Shown piece after piece: positions 44,341-58,204 of a stretch of 64,000 bases of DNA. Positions within the stretch are counted from its first letter, which is position 1; each line of letters starts with the position of its first letter. The notes beneath the pieces were generated by a model. The model was not told the origin of the DNA, searched no databases, and saw nothing but the letters and a program-made list of their open reading frames with translations. Both the position numbers and the translations under genes were made by a program. The DNA lies in the NCBI GenBank assembly GCA_016584305.1, contig JACEEZ010006409.1:35001-99000 (forward strand), read 5' to 3'. The stretch is from Chionoecetes opilio (lineage: Eukaryota > Arthropoda > Malacostraca > Decapoda > Majidae).

Positions 44341-45499
44341 GAGATATACAGTTTTCTTCTATTTTAGAGTTTCCCATTAGTTTTGCTAATAACAATAATT
44401 GAACAATAACAAAATAACATTAGTAATAACTGATAACATTAATATCAAATGAGGAACAAACAGTACGAGGCATAGCTCGTACGAGGTCGAGGTTCAGCTC
44501 TGCCAGCCGTAAGACCCTTCCAGTGACATCTCCCACTTCCATATCTGGCATTGGGCTGGCTCATGAGGTGTGTATACAAATACATGTATCTATTTAAATA
44601 CCCATTGTAATGACGTGGTTATGTGGGGTGAAATGAATGACAAGGTACAAGTGCTGATCTGAGGGTTCTAATTATTCATTCTAACAAGTTTGATATTTAT
44701 ATATGTGTTGAAATGTTTACGTGATTTCAAAGATTGAACTGATATTTGCTCTCTTTTTATTGTAATGAATAAATTGTGTTTAACTCCCTTGAGTCATAGG
44801 GATATACTGTGATATAATAATTCATGGCTTACTATAGTATTACCATCAACTGGATCTGTTATCATTGTTTTATAAATAGATATATGATTGCCATCAGTGA
44901 CTATATTTCTACATAGATCATCTTAAATTTTTTTTATCTATTTGGCAGCCATACCAACTATACTATAACAGACCATACCAGTTTTACGGTAACAACCTAT
45001 GAAAAAATATATATAAGCCCACAAACTCCACATTAAGAGGGATTTGAATATAATGAGAAAAATAGTGATAACGTCACATAGCTTTTAATCAACCAACCCA
45101 AAAAATAACTATTAACATGCAAAATAAAAATACAGAAAAAAATAAACAAAGCCACACAAAGCCAGACACACTGTTAAGTAATTGGAACAGGATTTACTAC
45201 ATAATATTAAAGGTAAACGTAGGACGTCACCAAGTATTATTTTTCTTCATATTGATTACCAGAAACTTTGAAAACGAATAACTATATAATAGTATATATA
45301 CGTAGCTACATTAATTTTCTCAAGAAATTGAGAAACTTCAAAACGTTCATAAATCAAAGTTTGAAGGTGTCATTTCTTGGTTGATATAATTCAAAATATA
45401 ATTTCAATATATATGTAGTTCAGGATAAAGGCTTTTGCCTTGCCTATCTTTCCCATTCTTATGTTTTCTACCTGCGCCTCATAGTTTCAGTATTTGGAA
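44341..45499. other. AT-rich stretch, no gene seen
   Basis: No ORF above 60 codons and no repeat I can name. Confidence 0.4.
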
Positions 45500-45837
45500 A
45501 ATAAGGCAAAATTCTATAGAGTCCTTTCCCGATATTATTACTGGTTTTTTTTCTCTCTCCAGACCTTCAAAGAGCCCTTCAGATACCTCTAAAACGTAAT
45601 TATAAAGTGGAGGACAGATGCCTCCTTCTCTCTACCCCAACAAACCTGGGGGACAGGTGGGAATGGGGTGTTTTGGGTGGGGGAGACAAAAAAAATCACA
45701 GATTACAGCATCTAACATAATATCTAAACGTACTAATCAGGGGTCTTCGTTCCCCTGGACCCCCCAATTAGGGTTATTAAACTAACCTCACTTTTAACCT
45801 CCTAAATTTGATGAGAAACGGTGACAGTCAGCCCAGG

Positions 45838-46400
45838 CCGCATATTACCCAAGTCTGGAAAGGTTCGCCTTTTCCGGAAACTATAGGATTTTCTCGAAAA
45901 TACCCTCATTGTGATTCCCACCCAAAGTTACCTTTGAATAGGTTAGGAAACCTTGTCTAACCTAACGTAACCTAACCTGACGTGTTCAAGAGTAAATAGG
46001 CGAACTATAGCGGTAGAAGTAATAGTAGGCGACTATAGTTTCCGAAAACCATAGGATTTTTCGAAAATACCCACATTGTGATTCCCACTCAAAGCTACCT
46101 TAGAATAGGTTAGGAAACCTTGTCTAACCTAACGTAACCTAACCTGACGTGTTCAAGAGTAAGTAAGTAGGCGAACCTTTCCAGACTTGGGTAATATGCG
46201 CCGGGCCGCATATTCCCGTTTTCTGGAACAGTATGTCGCGTTTACTCTTGAATACGTCAGGTTAGGTTACGTTAGGTTACGGTTAGGGTAACTTAGGTTA
46301 CCTGGACTCTCACGGTAACTTTGTGTGGAAATCACAATGAGCTTATTTCTGAGAAAATCCTATGGTTAGTTTCGGAACTACAGCCAAGCGTCTTTACTCT
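45838..46400. repeat. Nested tandem and inverted repeats with TAACCTAACG
   Basis: A unit of about 155 bp (CATAGGATTTT, CATTGTGATTCCCAC, AGGTTAGGAAACCTTGTCTA, AACGTAACCTAACCTGACGT) occurs at 45885-46010 and 46040-46165 in direct orientation and again inverted at about 46240-46370. The outside is bracketed by an inverted pair: CATATTACCCAAGTCTGGAA (45841) and TTCCAGACTTGGGTAATATG (46179). Confidence 0.75.
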
Positions 46401-47159
46401 GAAACCACATACTCGGTTAGAGTTGGGGAATATGCGCCCGGGCCCCCACCTCGTCATTACACTGTCTCTTCTGGGGCATTTAGTATCAGGAACGGATTCA
46501 CCGGATCCAGAAACATGTTAAAAATGTCCAAGTACTTTCATATATAGAGACATAGGGCTCAATACCATATATCGATGCTCTTTTATGAATGAGTGATGCG
46601 ACCTCATGGGAAGTTCACAAATTTGTATTTGTGTATTTCAATACGCATGCGCCCAATAAATTCAAGGAGGTTAAAATTTTATAGAGGCTCCACTATTATT
46701 GTAGTATCAAGCATACATATATAATAAATTATATAGCTTAAATTATAGGTTCGAAGCAGCTTTATGTTCAACTGGAATATGTCACTAGCGGCCTAATACC
46801 ATATTCTTGTCTGTATTGAGGCCACCAGTTGAGAAAATGGATACCCTGCATGTGTGACGTGACGAGTGTACCGTCTCCATATTTGACCGTGATTTGATAG
46901 TGGGTGATATACGAATGTAACGTGGCCTCAACTCATACCATCAATGGGGTGATGCGCACCACATAAATACATCATCAATAAGGTAAATAATGCTATGTTA
47001 TCGTGTATACAGAGGTATTCTCACCACCGTCGCGAGTGTTCCTATTTTTGGCGACAGTTCCAGTTCTTGGTATTGATATTACATCACCCAATATTTAATT
47101 TGATCATCTCTTACCCGTGTTTCGGGTTTAACGAATTCAGGGATTAACTATCAGCAACT

Positions 47160-47180
47160 TTAGGTTAGGTTAGGTTAGGT
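47160..47180. repeat. Interstitial TTAGG array, 4 units
   Basis: Four TTAGG units, as at 21795-21817. Confidence 0.8.
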
Positions 47181-47503
47181 AACGAATAACGTCCAGGTTA
47201 GGTTAGTGATCAAGCGAGGGGGGAGGTCTGGGGGGCGAAGTTTAGTTAGGTTATGTAACCAATGTCCATGTATTGTATTAAACTGCTAAATTGTTGAAAT
47301 TAGCTGCTGCAAATCTTTGATTTGTATCTTCCCCACACAAAAAACCAGCCTTCCCACCAGTCCCCTAGGTTTGTTGGCGTAGAGGGGAGGGGGCATCTGT
47401 CCCCCACTTTATAATTACGTTTTAGATGTATCTGAAGTGATCTGTGAAGGTCTGGAGAGAAAAAAACAGTAATAAGGGCGGGAAAGGACTTTTATAATTT
47501 TAC

Positions 47504-48081
47504 CAAAAATAATATCTCGTCATATCTATTAGATCATCCCGGAGATTCTAAGAAAAATTTCAACAATTTATTCTCATGAGATTGGTCCATCGAGGTTACC
47601 AGTCAGGCTAAACACGAATCTGAAGTCAGTTTTATGCTTACTAAAAGTCTAAACCCTTCGTTTCCTTGTAAAACCAATGGCAAATGACAATGACATTCTG
47701 ACGTGTGAAATGGATATATGAGGCGAAAACAACCTCATCGTAGACAACATGATTGACCTTTGTGTTTCCCTGATTGTTGTGGCGTCCCTTCCTGGCCCTA
47801 CCTATTGTACGTTAAGGCAACCGGTAACTTATCTACAATCTTCTGTTGCTGCTTGAGGGCTTAACACCTTGGCTGGACCCTTACTAGAAGAGTAAGGTGG
47901 CGTGGGCATCATTCACGCAGCAGCTCTGGACGCGTCAACACCTCTCCTCCTCTCCTCCAACCAACCACCATCTCTCTCCAGCCCACCATCCACCGCGCTT
48001 GCTAGCTGCTGTTGGGCTCTCTCTATCGCGCCTAAGCTGACTGGCTGCTTAGCCGCTAAAAACCAGCCGAGGGACAGTGTG
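47504..48081. other. No gene recognised
   Basis: Mixed composition with short overlapping ORFs only. Confidence 0.35.
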
Positions 48082-48175
48082 TACCGGGGGCATATTTCCC
48101 TTCTGTAAACTGCCGGGGCACTCCGATTCAAGTGTGGGAAATTACCTCACTAGCTCCTCCCCCAAAACTGCCCTT
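48082..48175. repeat. Left arm of a 94-bp inverted repeat
   Basis: Contains CATATTTCCCTTCTGTAA and CACTCCGATTCAAGTGTGGG through AACTGCCCTT; the reverse complement lies at 50409-50500. Both arms are followed inward by CT/GA and TA microsatellites. Confidence 0.8.
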
Positions 48176-48179
48176 CTGC

Positions 48180-48502
<323 letters not shown>

Positions 48503-48601
48503 TTGCTATTTTTTTCTCTCGCTCTTTCTCTCTCTCTCTCTGCTATTCCGTCGCTATATAACGTTCATGCCACTAACTTAGACAATAGTTCATTGAGACT
48601 G

Positions 48602-50081
<1,480 letters not shown>

Positions 50082-50155
<74 letters not shown>

Positions 50156-50164
50156 AGAGAGAGA

Positions 50165-50210
<46 letters not shown>

Positions 50211-50238
50211 AGATCTGATTACACCGCAGCTCTCCGTG

Positions 50239-50327
<89 letters not shown>

Positions 50328-50334
50328 GTCTCTC

Positions 50335-50376
<42 letters not shown>

Positions 50377-50396
50377 ATATATATATATATATATAT
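50082..50396. repeat. (TA)n, (GA)n, (CT)n, (TA)n compound microsatellite
   Basis: TA 50082-50153, GA 50154-50209, a 32-bp unique spacer, CT 50242-50374, TA 50377-50396. Confidence 0.95.
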
Positions 50397-50408
50397 GGAG
50401 AGAGAGAG

Positions 50409-50500
50409 AAGGGCAGTTTTGGGGAGGAGCTAGTGAGGTAATTTCCCACACTTGAATCGGAGTGCCCCCGCCGGTTACAGAAGGGAAATATGCGTACCGG
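50409..50500. repeat. Right arm of the 94-bp inverted repeat
   Basis: Reverse complement of 48082-48175 with a few mismatches near its outer end. Confidence 0.8.
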
Positions 50501-50983
50501 GGACCTCCTCCTCCTCCCGGAGTAGAGCTCTCGCCCACTTCCCCTGCCGTATTCACTTGTGACGTTCGTCACGGTTTAGACAGCCACCTTGTGGCCCAAC
50601 AAAAAAGAGTTTGTTAAGACTACCTCTGCTACGATTTGGCCCCTACAAAGGTCGACTCTTGCTCCGATTACGGGATCGGAAATTTGGAAGCTTGTACCCC
50701 CCTTTCCCGAGGAGCAAGTGTCGATTCTTTTAGGAAGCCGAGGGTATGAGCAGGCTTTTTCTTTCACTACTATCTTTCATTTTTAAACGCCCTGGTGGAG
50801 GAAGGCTTGGGACCTGAGAAACCCGTGTCTGTCCAGAAACCCCTCGTGAGATCCTTTGCGATCGTTGCGAGGTCGGGGCAGGCCTACGAGGCGCTGAGGA
50901 GCTCGTGATAGTGCGAGTCCACCTCAGTTGCGGGTCCAGGTTAAGGCAAACACTATTTTTTGTAGCTCTTTCATAGCTGCTCA
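50501..50983 (+). other. Probable 5' region of the Jockey-like LINE
   Basis: Sequence upstream of ORF1. A 65-codon ORF (50589-50786) has no recognisable motif. The 5' end of the element is not defined. Confidence 0.3.
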
Positions 50984-52343
50984 AAGGTTAAGGCAACAGA
51001 GTATTCGAGCACAGGTTCGTTATATGCCTCCCAAGCATGGGAAACCCATGCCCCCCTGACCGCACTCTGCAGTACAAAACAACATGCGACCCCCCCCCCC
51101 AGAGACGTCAGTGCCATCATATTCAAGATAACCCAGATAGCCCACACAAAATGCTTCCTCTCTGGCCCGTACGCCATCGTCGGTCTCGCCTCCGAGGCCG
51201 ACCTTACAGCACACACGACCCCCGATAACACACGTAAACAGAAAGAAAACGGCTTCACCCTAATTGAACCCCCAGCAATGATCTCAGAGAGAACTATTCT
51301 CGCTCGCCGCGTCGACGACCTCCTTATAAACTCAACGATCAATGCACTCACCACATAAATAGAACAAAGAAACGGCATTCATGTAGACGAACTGAAGATC
51401 ATACAAAAGACTCACATGCTTAAAATCAGGACCCAAACAAAACAACAAGCAGACAAAATAGTTAAGAACGGACTAAGACTTTTCTCCCAAATCATTCCAC
51501 AGTACAACATAAACATCGAGGAATACCTACCAGTTGATCAATGCTTCAAGTATCTCCTATTCACACACATAACTATTAACTGCAAGGAGACTCTGGACAA
51601 ATGCTCTGAAATGCTCCAAGTGCTCTGAAATGGGGCACACCTACAGGAACTGCTCCTCAAGCATTATAAAGTGTTCCAATTGCGGCGGGTATCATACCGC
51701 CGTCGCTTTTAGGTGCCCCGTAAAACGTCAAGCTCAGAAAACACAGAACACAGCGACCCCCACTCCAATCAACAACACTACACTAGCGTACGCAAGGGTC
51801 GCAACCCCTAACCCTTCTTCTCCTATCCCCATTCCCACTCCCACTAACACCACAACATCCACAGACACACCACAAGTAAACCTAGTTGGCACCACCAATG
51901 CTCAATACACAATCGCCGCTTGCGTATAAGCCGCCTCCCACATAACGTCAGGAAATCTGCAGCTCTTCCATGAAGCACTGACAAATTTAATCACTGAAAA
52001 TGGTCTACCCTACTTCAAAATGTCAGATTTTTTCATAAATAAATACAAACACTCGTACCAACAAAAACACGGGGAAGCTTCAACCTCGTCCAACACCACC
52101 CAACTCGAGACACACGCCTCATCCGAGCAGTCCGAGCAGTCCTCGTCCTCAGACAGTGACTCCAGCGACACGGATGAGGAAAGCTCCGTCGAAGACGATG
52201 CGTCCGCCGTCCAAACGTTAGAAAATACCCACACCCCATGCGCCCCCCACAACGCCTCCTTACCCAATACTAACAAACACGCCAATACAATATCCTCCCA
52301 ACCCGCTACCTCTGCATCTCCTGTCTCCACGCGCAAACACTAA
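50984..52343 (+). pseudogene. LINE ORF1 (gag-like, CCHC knuckles), broken
   Basis: The first frame reads from about 50984 with SAIIFKITQIAHTKCFLSGP, ISERTILARRVDDLLINSTI, then TAA at 51356-51358, and on through NIEEYLPVDQCFKYLLFTHI. A shift near 51605 leads to CSKCSEMGHTYRNC (C-X2-C-X4-H-X4-C) and CSNCGGYHTAVAFRC. A Thr/Pro-rich linker follows, TAA at 51927-51929, then FHEALTNLITENGLPYFKMS and a Ser/acid-rich tail ending at 52343. The protein would bind element RNA. The true start is uncertain. Confidence 0.65.
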
Positions 52344-52367
52344 AAGTATATTAAAAACACGTAAATA

Positions 52368-55129
52368 ATGATCACCTTCATGCAGCTCAATTGTCGCGGA
52401 TACCAGAATAATCGTCACCTAATAACCGAGTATATAAGATCTTTAGACCCAGACATTGTCCTCCTCAATCACATCGGGGTTCCCAGTAACAGCATAAAAC
52501 TTTACGGATACACGTGCAAACACACCACTGACACACCTCACGCCGGCGTAGCCATTCTGATAAAACACAATCTTAGACACGACTTTCTCGTCGACTGGCC
52601 TTCACCTCATTTCTTAGCAGCCAAGGTTCATACCTAACTTGGTCCCATCTTGGTTGCTACAACCTACGCTAGACCCAACACCGGACTTCCTCTTACCAGT
52701 ATACATCGCCTATTCAACCACACGAACATACATGTCTATCTCATAGCTGATCTCAACGCAACACGCACAGCTTTTAGACATAGCAGAAACAACCCACACG
52801 GCCTTCAGCTACACCAAATTGTAAATTTAAAACGCCTTCGCTTTCTTGGGCCAGATTTCCCAACATGTTTCACTGCTACTGGTGGCACGGGGCGACCCGA
52901 TCTTGCCATCACTAACAGACAATCCATACACCTGCACCACCACCTCTCCCAGGGTCCCCTCTGCGGCTCGGATCACATACCTCTCATTCTCCGCGTTTCC
53001 ACAAACCCTATTTCCGTCCCTTCACCACCTTACCTCGACTATAAAAACGCAAACTAGGCAGACTTCAAGGAAGCCCTCGCAAACACACATAATCCCACGC
53101 CACTAGAGAGACAATACCACACACAACTGGACACAGCCATAAACACTCTTCAAGAAAACATACTAACAGCTGCAAACACTTACATACCCAAGAAACACCA
53201 CACAATTTTCTACGACTTTAAACCCTCTATCAGGACACAACGCCTCATTATCTGTTACAGAACACGCTTTGCACGCAACATCCACAATCACATCCGAGTC
53301 CAGGGAGACCTAAACATTCTACGTCGACACATTCTTGACAACTTACAGACTGACCAAGACACATACTGGAGAAGCTTAGTGCAACGCATGGACAGCAAGC
53401 GTACCTCAAACTCCACTGAGTTCTAGCGCATGGTGCACAGAATGAAGGGAATAAAGAGGGAACGCTTCGAGTATCTACTCGTAAACAACATCCGGGTGAG
53501 AGACCCTGTCCGCGTCACCAACGCATTCAAGCACCACTGGGAAAAGGTTTTCCAACCTCACCCTCTCCCTCATCACATCCCCAGTACAGCACACTTACAA
53601 CACATCACTACACACATGCACTGGCACGACATAGACACTTATTCCTCTGAGCTACATAAACACACACAACTTACACTACGAAAACCCTCTCACCACCCCA
53701 TTTGAGGAGGAAGATGTCGCCAGGCTGCTCCAACGAACGCCCCGCCGCGCACCGGGCCCCACAGGTATCACCTGGCTCGTTATCAAAGATCTCCCCGCAC
53801 CGATCATTTCCTCACTCACACACATTTTTAACGCCTCGCTATTTCCCCAAAGCCTTCAAAACAGCCACCGCCGTATGAGAGGCTGTCTCTTCCTTATCTT
53901 CCCGAAACCCAACAAAAGTCCACACCTCCCCGAAAACTACCGTCCGATCAGCCTCCTCGACATTTTAGGGAAGACGTACGAAAGACTAGTATGCGCCCGA
54001 CTTAAGACACACCTCGAGACCAAAAACCTCCTGTCCCCAAAACAGTTTGGTTTCCGTCAAGGACACTCCATCGACGACGCGCTGAACACCATAGTGGCCT
54101 ACCTCAAAGGTAGCTCACAACCAAATTACAATAAATCAATTCTATTGACAAAAGACATTAAACAGGCATTTGACACCGTGTGGCCCACAGGACTTAAATA
54201 TAAAATTTGCAACAACTTTGACCTCCCTTCTCTGACCAAGATACTACTATGCAACTTCCTTACAGACAGACAGATGAGGCTCCGACATACAGACATACTT
54301 TCCGACCCTTTTACACCTCTCGCCGGAATCCCCCAGGGCTCTATCCTTTCCCTAACTCTCTTTAACATGTGCACACATGACTTACCTGACCCGAGACACC
54401 GAGAATCCCTGACCATTCAATATGCAGACGACGTGACCCTCCTAGCACGCGCCAGACAATTAGATCACCTAACTGACCGCATTCAAAGGGAAATCACTGC
54501 AACCAGCCTATGGGAACTTAAGTGGAGGATTCATTCCCTCCCTCAAAAAACCAAAGTCACTGACTTTAACATTAAATCCGAGAGGCCGAGACAAATATAT
54601 TTATATCCGTTTCTCCCACATCCCACACCAATCCTCCGAAGTAATAATAACACAGTACTCGGCCTTAACATAGATAAAGACCTCAGATTCAACCACCACA
54701 CAATCACCAAATTAGGTACCGCGGCCAGAGTGCAGAGCAGCCTGGGCAGGTTCCGCTACAGTTGCGCGCGTACAACACTACACCTCTATAAATCACTTGT
54801 TCTACCTCACTTAACTTACTGCCCCCTTATCCTCTCGCTAGTGGCAAAAACTAATCTTCGCAAACTATAGAGGATCCAGAACAAGTCCCTACGCTCCGCG
54901 CTAGGAGTAAAGTGGTACGACTTCCGGACCTCTTCTCCCCTTCACGAGGAAACCAACATCCTTCCCATCAACATTACACGATACAACAGATCACAAAAAC
55001 GACTCACCATGTTCCAACACACACATGCCACGATGTACACCTTCATCGCCACTCTCCCGTTCGCTAACCGTCTTCCCCGTACTAACTTACTAACGCCTAA
55101 CCCCAACCCCTCACTTCCAATCTATACAT
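52368..55129 (+). pseudogene. LINE ORF2 (endonuclease and reverse transcriptase), broken
   Basis: ATG at 52368 begins the endonuclease: MITFMQLNCRGYQNNRHLIT, DPDIVLLNHIG, HAGVAILIKHNL; after TAA (52635-52637) VATTYARPN, LIADLNATRTAF and GSDHIPLIL, the C-terminal S/D-H motif. TAG at 53055-53057 and TAG at 53424-53426 interrupt the linker. A frameshift near 53670 leads to APGPTGITWLVIKDL and RT: KPNKSPHLPENYRPISLLDI, LSPKQFGFRQGHSIDD, KDIKQAFDTVW, GIPQGSILSLTLFN, and TIQYADDVTLLARA (catalytic YADD near 54420). TAG at 54868-54870 cuts the thumb, which continues RIQNKSLRSALGVKWYDFRT to a final stop at 55127-55129. Two stops fall where relatives have Trp (TGG to TAG). Confidence 0.8.
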
Positions 55130-55973
55130 AATCATTTCACCGTTTCCCACTAACTCTTGTTATTTCCGCTAACCCCTTTCTCATCCTTTTCATATCTGGG
55201 AGGGACAGGCTCTACGGTCAGACCCTCTTTGCACACATTCTGTGGTATTGTTTTAGAGATGCGCCAACCGATGGCAGTGGCGAGTCACAGCAGCCCAGGC
55301 CACGACCACGTTCTGCCACAAACGGATTCCTCAACATAGTTCACTCAGCCACGACCCTATCCTTTTCCTGTCCTTAACTAACCACACTCTTCCAACAGGT
55401 TTCCTCAGGGCGGGGGCACGCAGTAGGTCCCAGCTGTTCTTTTCATATTCATTGTCTTATATCATTGTATTCATATTTATTGTTTTTATGCATTATCTTT
55501 TTGCCTCGCTGCCTGAGATGCTGCGTGCGTGCACCGTCCTACACCTCTCCCAACGGTTCGGGGTCCAGAGGGTTTTCCTTCCAGACGGACCAAGACTGAC
55601 ATGCCATGGATGGCCACGAGTGGTCATGACCACGACCGTGACCAGCGCAGCCGCCGACGGTCTCGTCTCAGCAAGGATTCCCCCCCCTCCCCCAAACCAC
55701 ATTATCTAACCATCTGTCCTCCCTCCGTGCGAGTCTTACAGTAAAGCCAGGACTGATGGCGGCGAAAGGCAGAGTGTTGGAGTCCAAGACCCCAGACCCT
55801 TGCGTCGCCACCGACGGCCTCCACACCCGCGGGGGAGCAGACCTGGATACACCACACACAACGGGGATGAAGACCGGTTGTTTTTCTGATCATCCGTCGG
55901 GTTGTAGGTCTGTCTGTCGGTGGGGAAGCCAGTCGGTCGAAAGTCTCTTCGTTGTCCTTCTCAGCCACTACTA
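55130..55973 (+). other. Probable 3' region of the LINE, no gene seen
   Basis: C-rich plus strand. Several short overlapping ORFs, none recognisable. Confidence 0.35.
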
Positions 55974-56300
55974 CTATCCTTCCGCGGTTCGGACGAGGCC
56001 ACATTAAATCCAATGACCCCTTTGCTATACGGAGGTATTCTTTTTCCCCTTTATGCTGCTGCAAAACTTTCTACTCCTACAATCCACTCCGTTCCGCTCC
56101 CTCCCCCCCCCCCCCCTCCCCTTCCTCCAACTCACTGTTACTATCCTACCGTGGTTCGGACGAGGCCACATTAAATCCAATGACCCCTTTGCTATACTCT
56201 TCCCCTTTTTTACGCTGCTGCAAAACTTTATACACCTACAATGCACTCCGTTCCGCTCGACTTCCTCCTACTATCAGTGGTTCGGATCCCACGATAAACT
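55974..56300. repeat. 167-bp tandem repeat, 2 units plus a fragment
   Basis: CGGTTCGGACGAGGCCACAT-type units start at 55974 and 56141, each with CCAATGACCCCTTTGCTATA and GCTGCTGCAAAACTTT. A third partial unit starts at 56268. Overlapping ORFs across it are not genes. Confidence 0.85.
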
Positions 56301-57909
56301 GTAGGTCCCTCCACTATACGGAGTTCTTCTCCCCCTGTCCACTCTTTGGTAATGAAACGTACAAAACACTTTTAATCTCCATCTTCTTTCACTCATTTTT
56401 CACTCATTTTCCTCTCCATGTGTTATGTCTGGAATCGGGGGATGGGGACGAGAATGATACTAGCCGCCCGTGCGGGGTGCCGTGGCGTTTGAGGGAGTGC
56501 GCGCGTCCTTGGTAGTGACAGAACAAGTAAAGACAAATCAAGACAAGAAACAGATCCAAACAAGACAAGAAAATCAAGCAAGAACAAAACAAGCCTGAAG
56601 AAAAGCAGAAGAAGAAACAGAAGAAAACGAAGATCTAGAAAACAGAAGAACACTGTGGTGGGCGGCGGAGGAGGGCCCGGGGTTGTCATGGTTGTGTCCG
56701 GGGTTCCATCTTTCTTGACCCATACCCTGTCGAGCCGTCCCAGAGTGTTTTCTGTTTGATCGTGCGAGTTGAGAAGGCGTTCCCAGTCCGACCCACTATA
56801 ACATACAAAAACACAAACAGCACCTGGGTTAAGCCCCGGAGTCTTTTTCTCATACTAGTCTATTTTCTCTCACCCATCTATTCTTCTCCCTGTCCCCACT
56901 TCCCCATCTCCTGCTTTCTCTTTTTATATTCTGATTCTGATTCGTGGGCTCAGGCAAGGATACTCGCCATGACAGTAGGCTCACTTGAGGACTCGCATGA
57001 AACACTTTTTTGAATCTGCTCAGTCTCGGGTTAAATTGTTAAACTTTTAACCCGCACTATGATTATTCTAACTGTACCCACATAAAATCTCCTTCATAGT
57101 TCATAATTACGACATACTTACAGGTAAGAACAGGTGTACGCTATATTGGCGAATAATTACATTAACACACATACGTCCCTGCGCCAGAAATAGCCGAGCC
57201 CTCATTGGCGTGGCGTGAACAACTACTGTCTCTGACAACTACAATAATATTTACCGCCAATATTATATATATAATATATAATATTTACAAACAAAAGATA
57301 ACACTGAACATGACATGCTAAGAATTCCTGCATCACATTCATTCTATAAATAGCCCGTATGTATAATAGCCATGAGACGATGATGGAAAAGCAGACATAA
57401 TTAACCATGAGTACTTAAAAGCAGGGCTTAAAAGCGAAATTATTTTTCAAACGGTTCGTTCCGATCAGAAACAGTATTATAAACGTTTTGTTTTTCGTTC
57501 CTCCTCCAAACATTACGTTCCTGAACCGGTTAAAAATGAATGAAAACCGGTTAGAACGTTATTCTCAAACCATGTATTGAATATGCTATGAGCCCTAATA
57601 CATAATAATGCCTATACATAACTACATTGTTATAGATGGTAATAAAGCCATACATTTCATGGTGCACAGTATCCAACAAAATAAAACCCTTAGATGTCGT
57701 AAGAACTGTATTATTATACGACTTAAATAAGGCAACACATTTACATCTACAATACAGGAAGCGTAGTGTAGGATTATGCAATCTCAGTTGCCGTAAAAAC
57801 ATGAATAACTAATTATTTATTAATATCATATATGGCAAAAAATATATTAATTCGTAATATCACCAACCCACTAATTAAATAAACCTAATCAATGAAATCA
57901 ATGACTACA
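56301..57909. other. No gene recognised
   Basis: 56510-56640 is A-rich with AAGACAA-type low complexity. The rest is AT-rich. Nothing coding that I can support. Confidence 0.35.
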
Positions 57910-57910
57910 T

Positions 57911-57985
57911 GTGGTACTCGCAAGACTCGAACCTAGGACACTCACACCGAAATTCGGTGCACCAAATATTAGGCTATGAACACAG
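57911..57985 (-). ncRNA. tRNA-like / SINE-like Pol III promoter remnant
   Basis: On the minus strand TAGCCTAATATTTGG resembles an A box and CCTAGGTTCGAGTCTTG contains a good B box (GGTTCGAGTC), about 35 bp apart. A cloverleaf is not convincing: the acceptor stem does not pair, so I regard it as a tRNA-derived SINE fragment or a coincidence. Confidence 0.25.
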
Positions 57986-58204
57986 TTAAAAGTTTAAGCA
58001 CATACTCATGATATATTATCCCTTTTTTAATACTGGATATTAATCTAAGCATGTTCTTAAACCCAACTGCATTATCATAGCTCAATGATTGCACGAATGG
58101 AAGGTGTAATAAAATAAGGGAACGTGATGCATAGCACGAAGGCAAACATTCATAATTATATAAGGTAAAATATAGTTATTCTTCAAAAATAAAATGAAAA
58201 GTAG
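57986..58204. other. AT-rich stretch, no gene seen
   Basis: Nothing supported. Ends at the TGATTGATTG tail of the minus-strand LINE. Confidence 0.35.

Larger units (their letters stand above)
45500..47503. mobile_element. 2.0-kb element with 160-bp inverted ends
   Basis: 45500-45662 is the reverse complement of 47351-47503, sharing for example CTTTATAATTACGTTTTAGA, GAAGGTCTGGAGAGA and CGGGAAAGGA. A solo arm lies at 13181-13272. The centre contains a smaller inverted and tandem array (45838-46400) and TAACC/TTAGG-rich sequence. No transposase. The ends of the element are not exact. Confidence 0.55.
50984..55129 (+). mobile_element. Jockey-like non-LTR retrotransposon, nearly full length
   Basis: Two consecutive coding regions are readable despite mutations: ORF1 (about 50984-52343) with zinc knuckles and ORF2 (52368-55129) with an apurinic-type endonuclease and a reverse transcriptase. 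The order, the 24-bp gap between the ORFs and the absence of RNase H fit Jockey-type LINEs. Five in-frame stops and two frameshifts show that it is dead. The 3' untranslated part probably continues to about 55700 or beyond. Confidence 0.75.
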
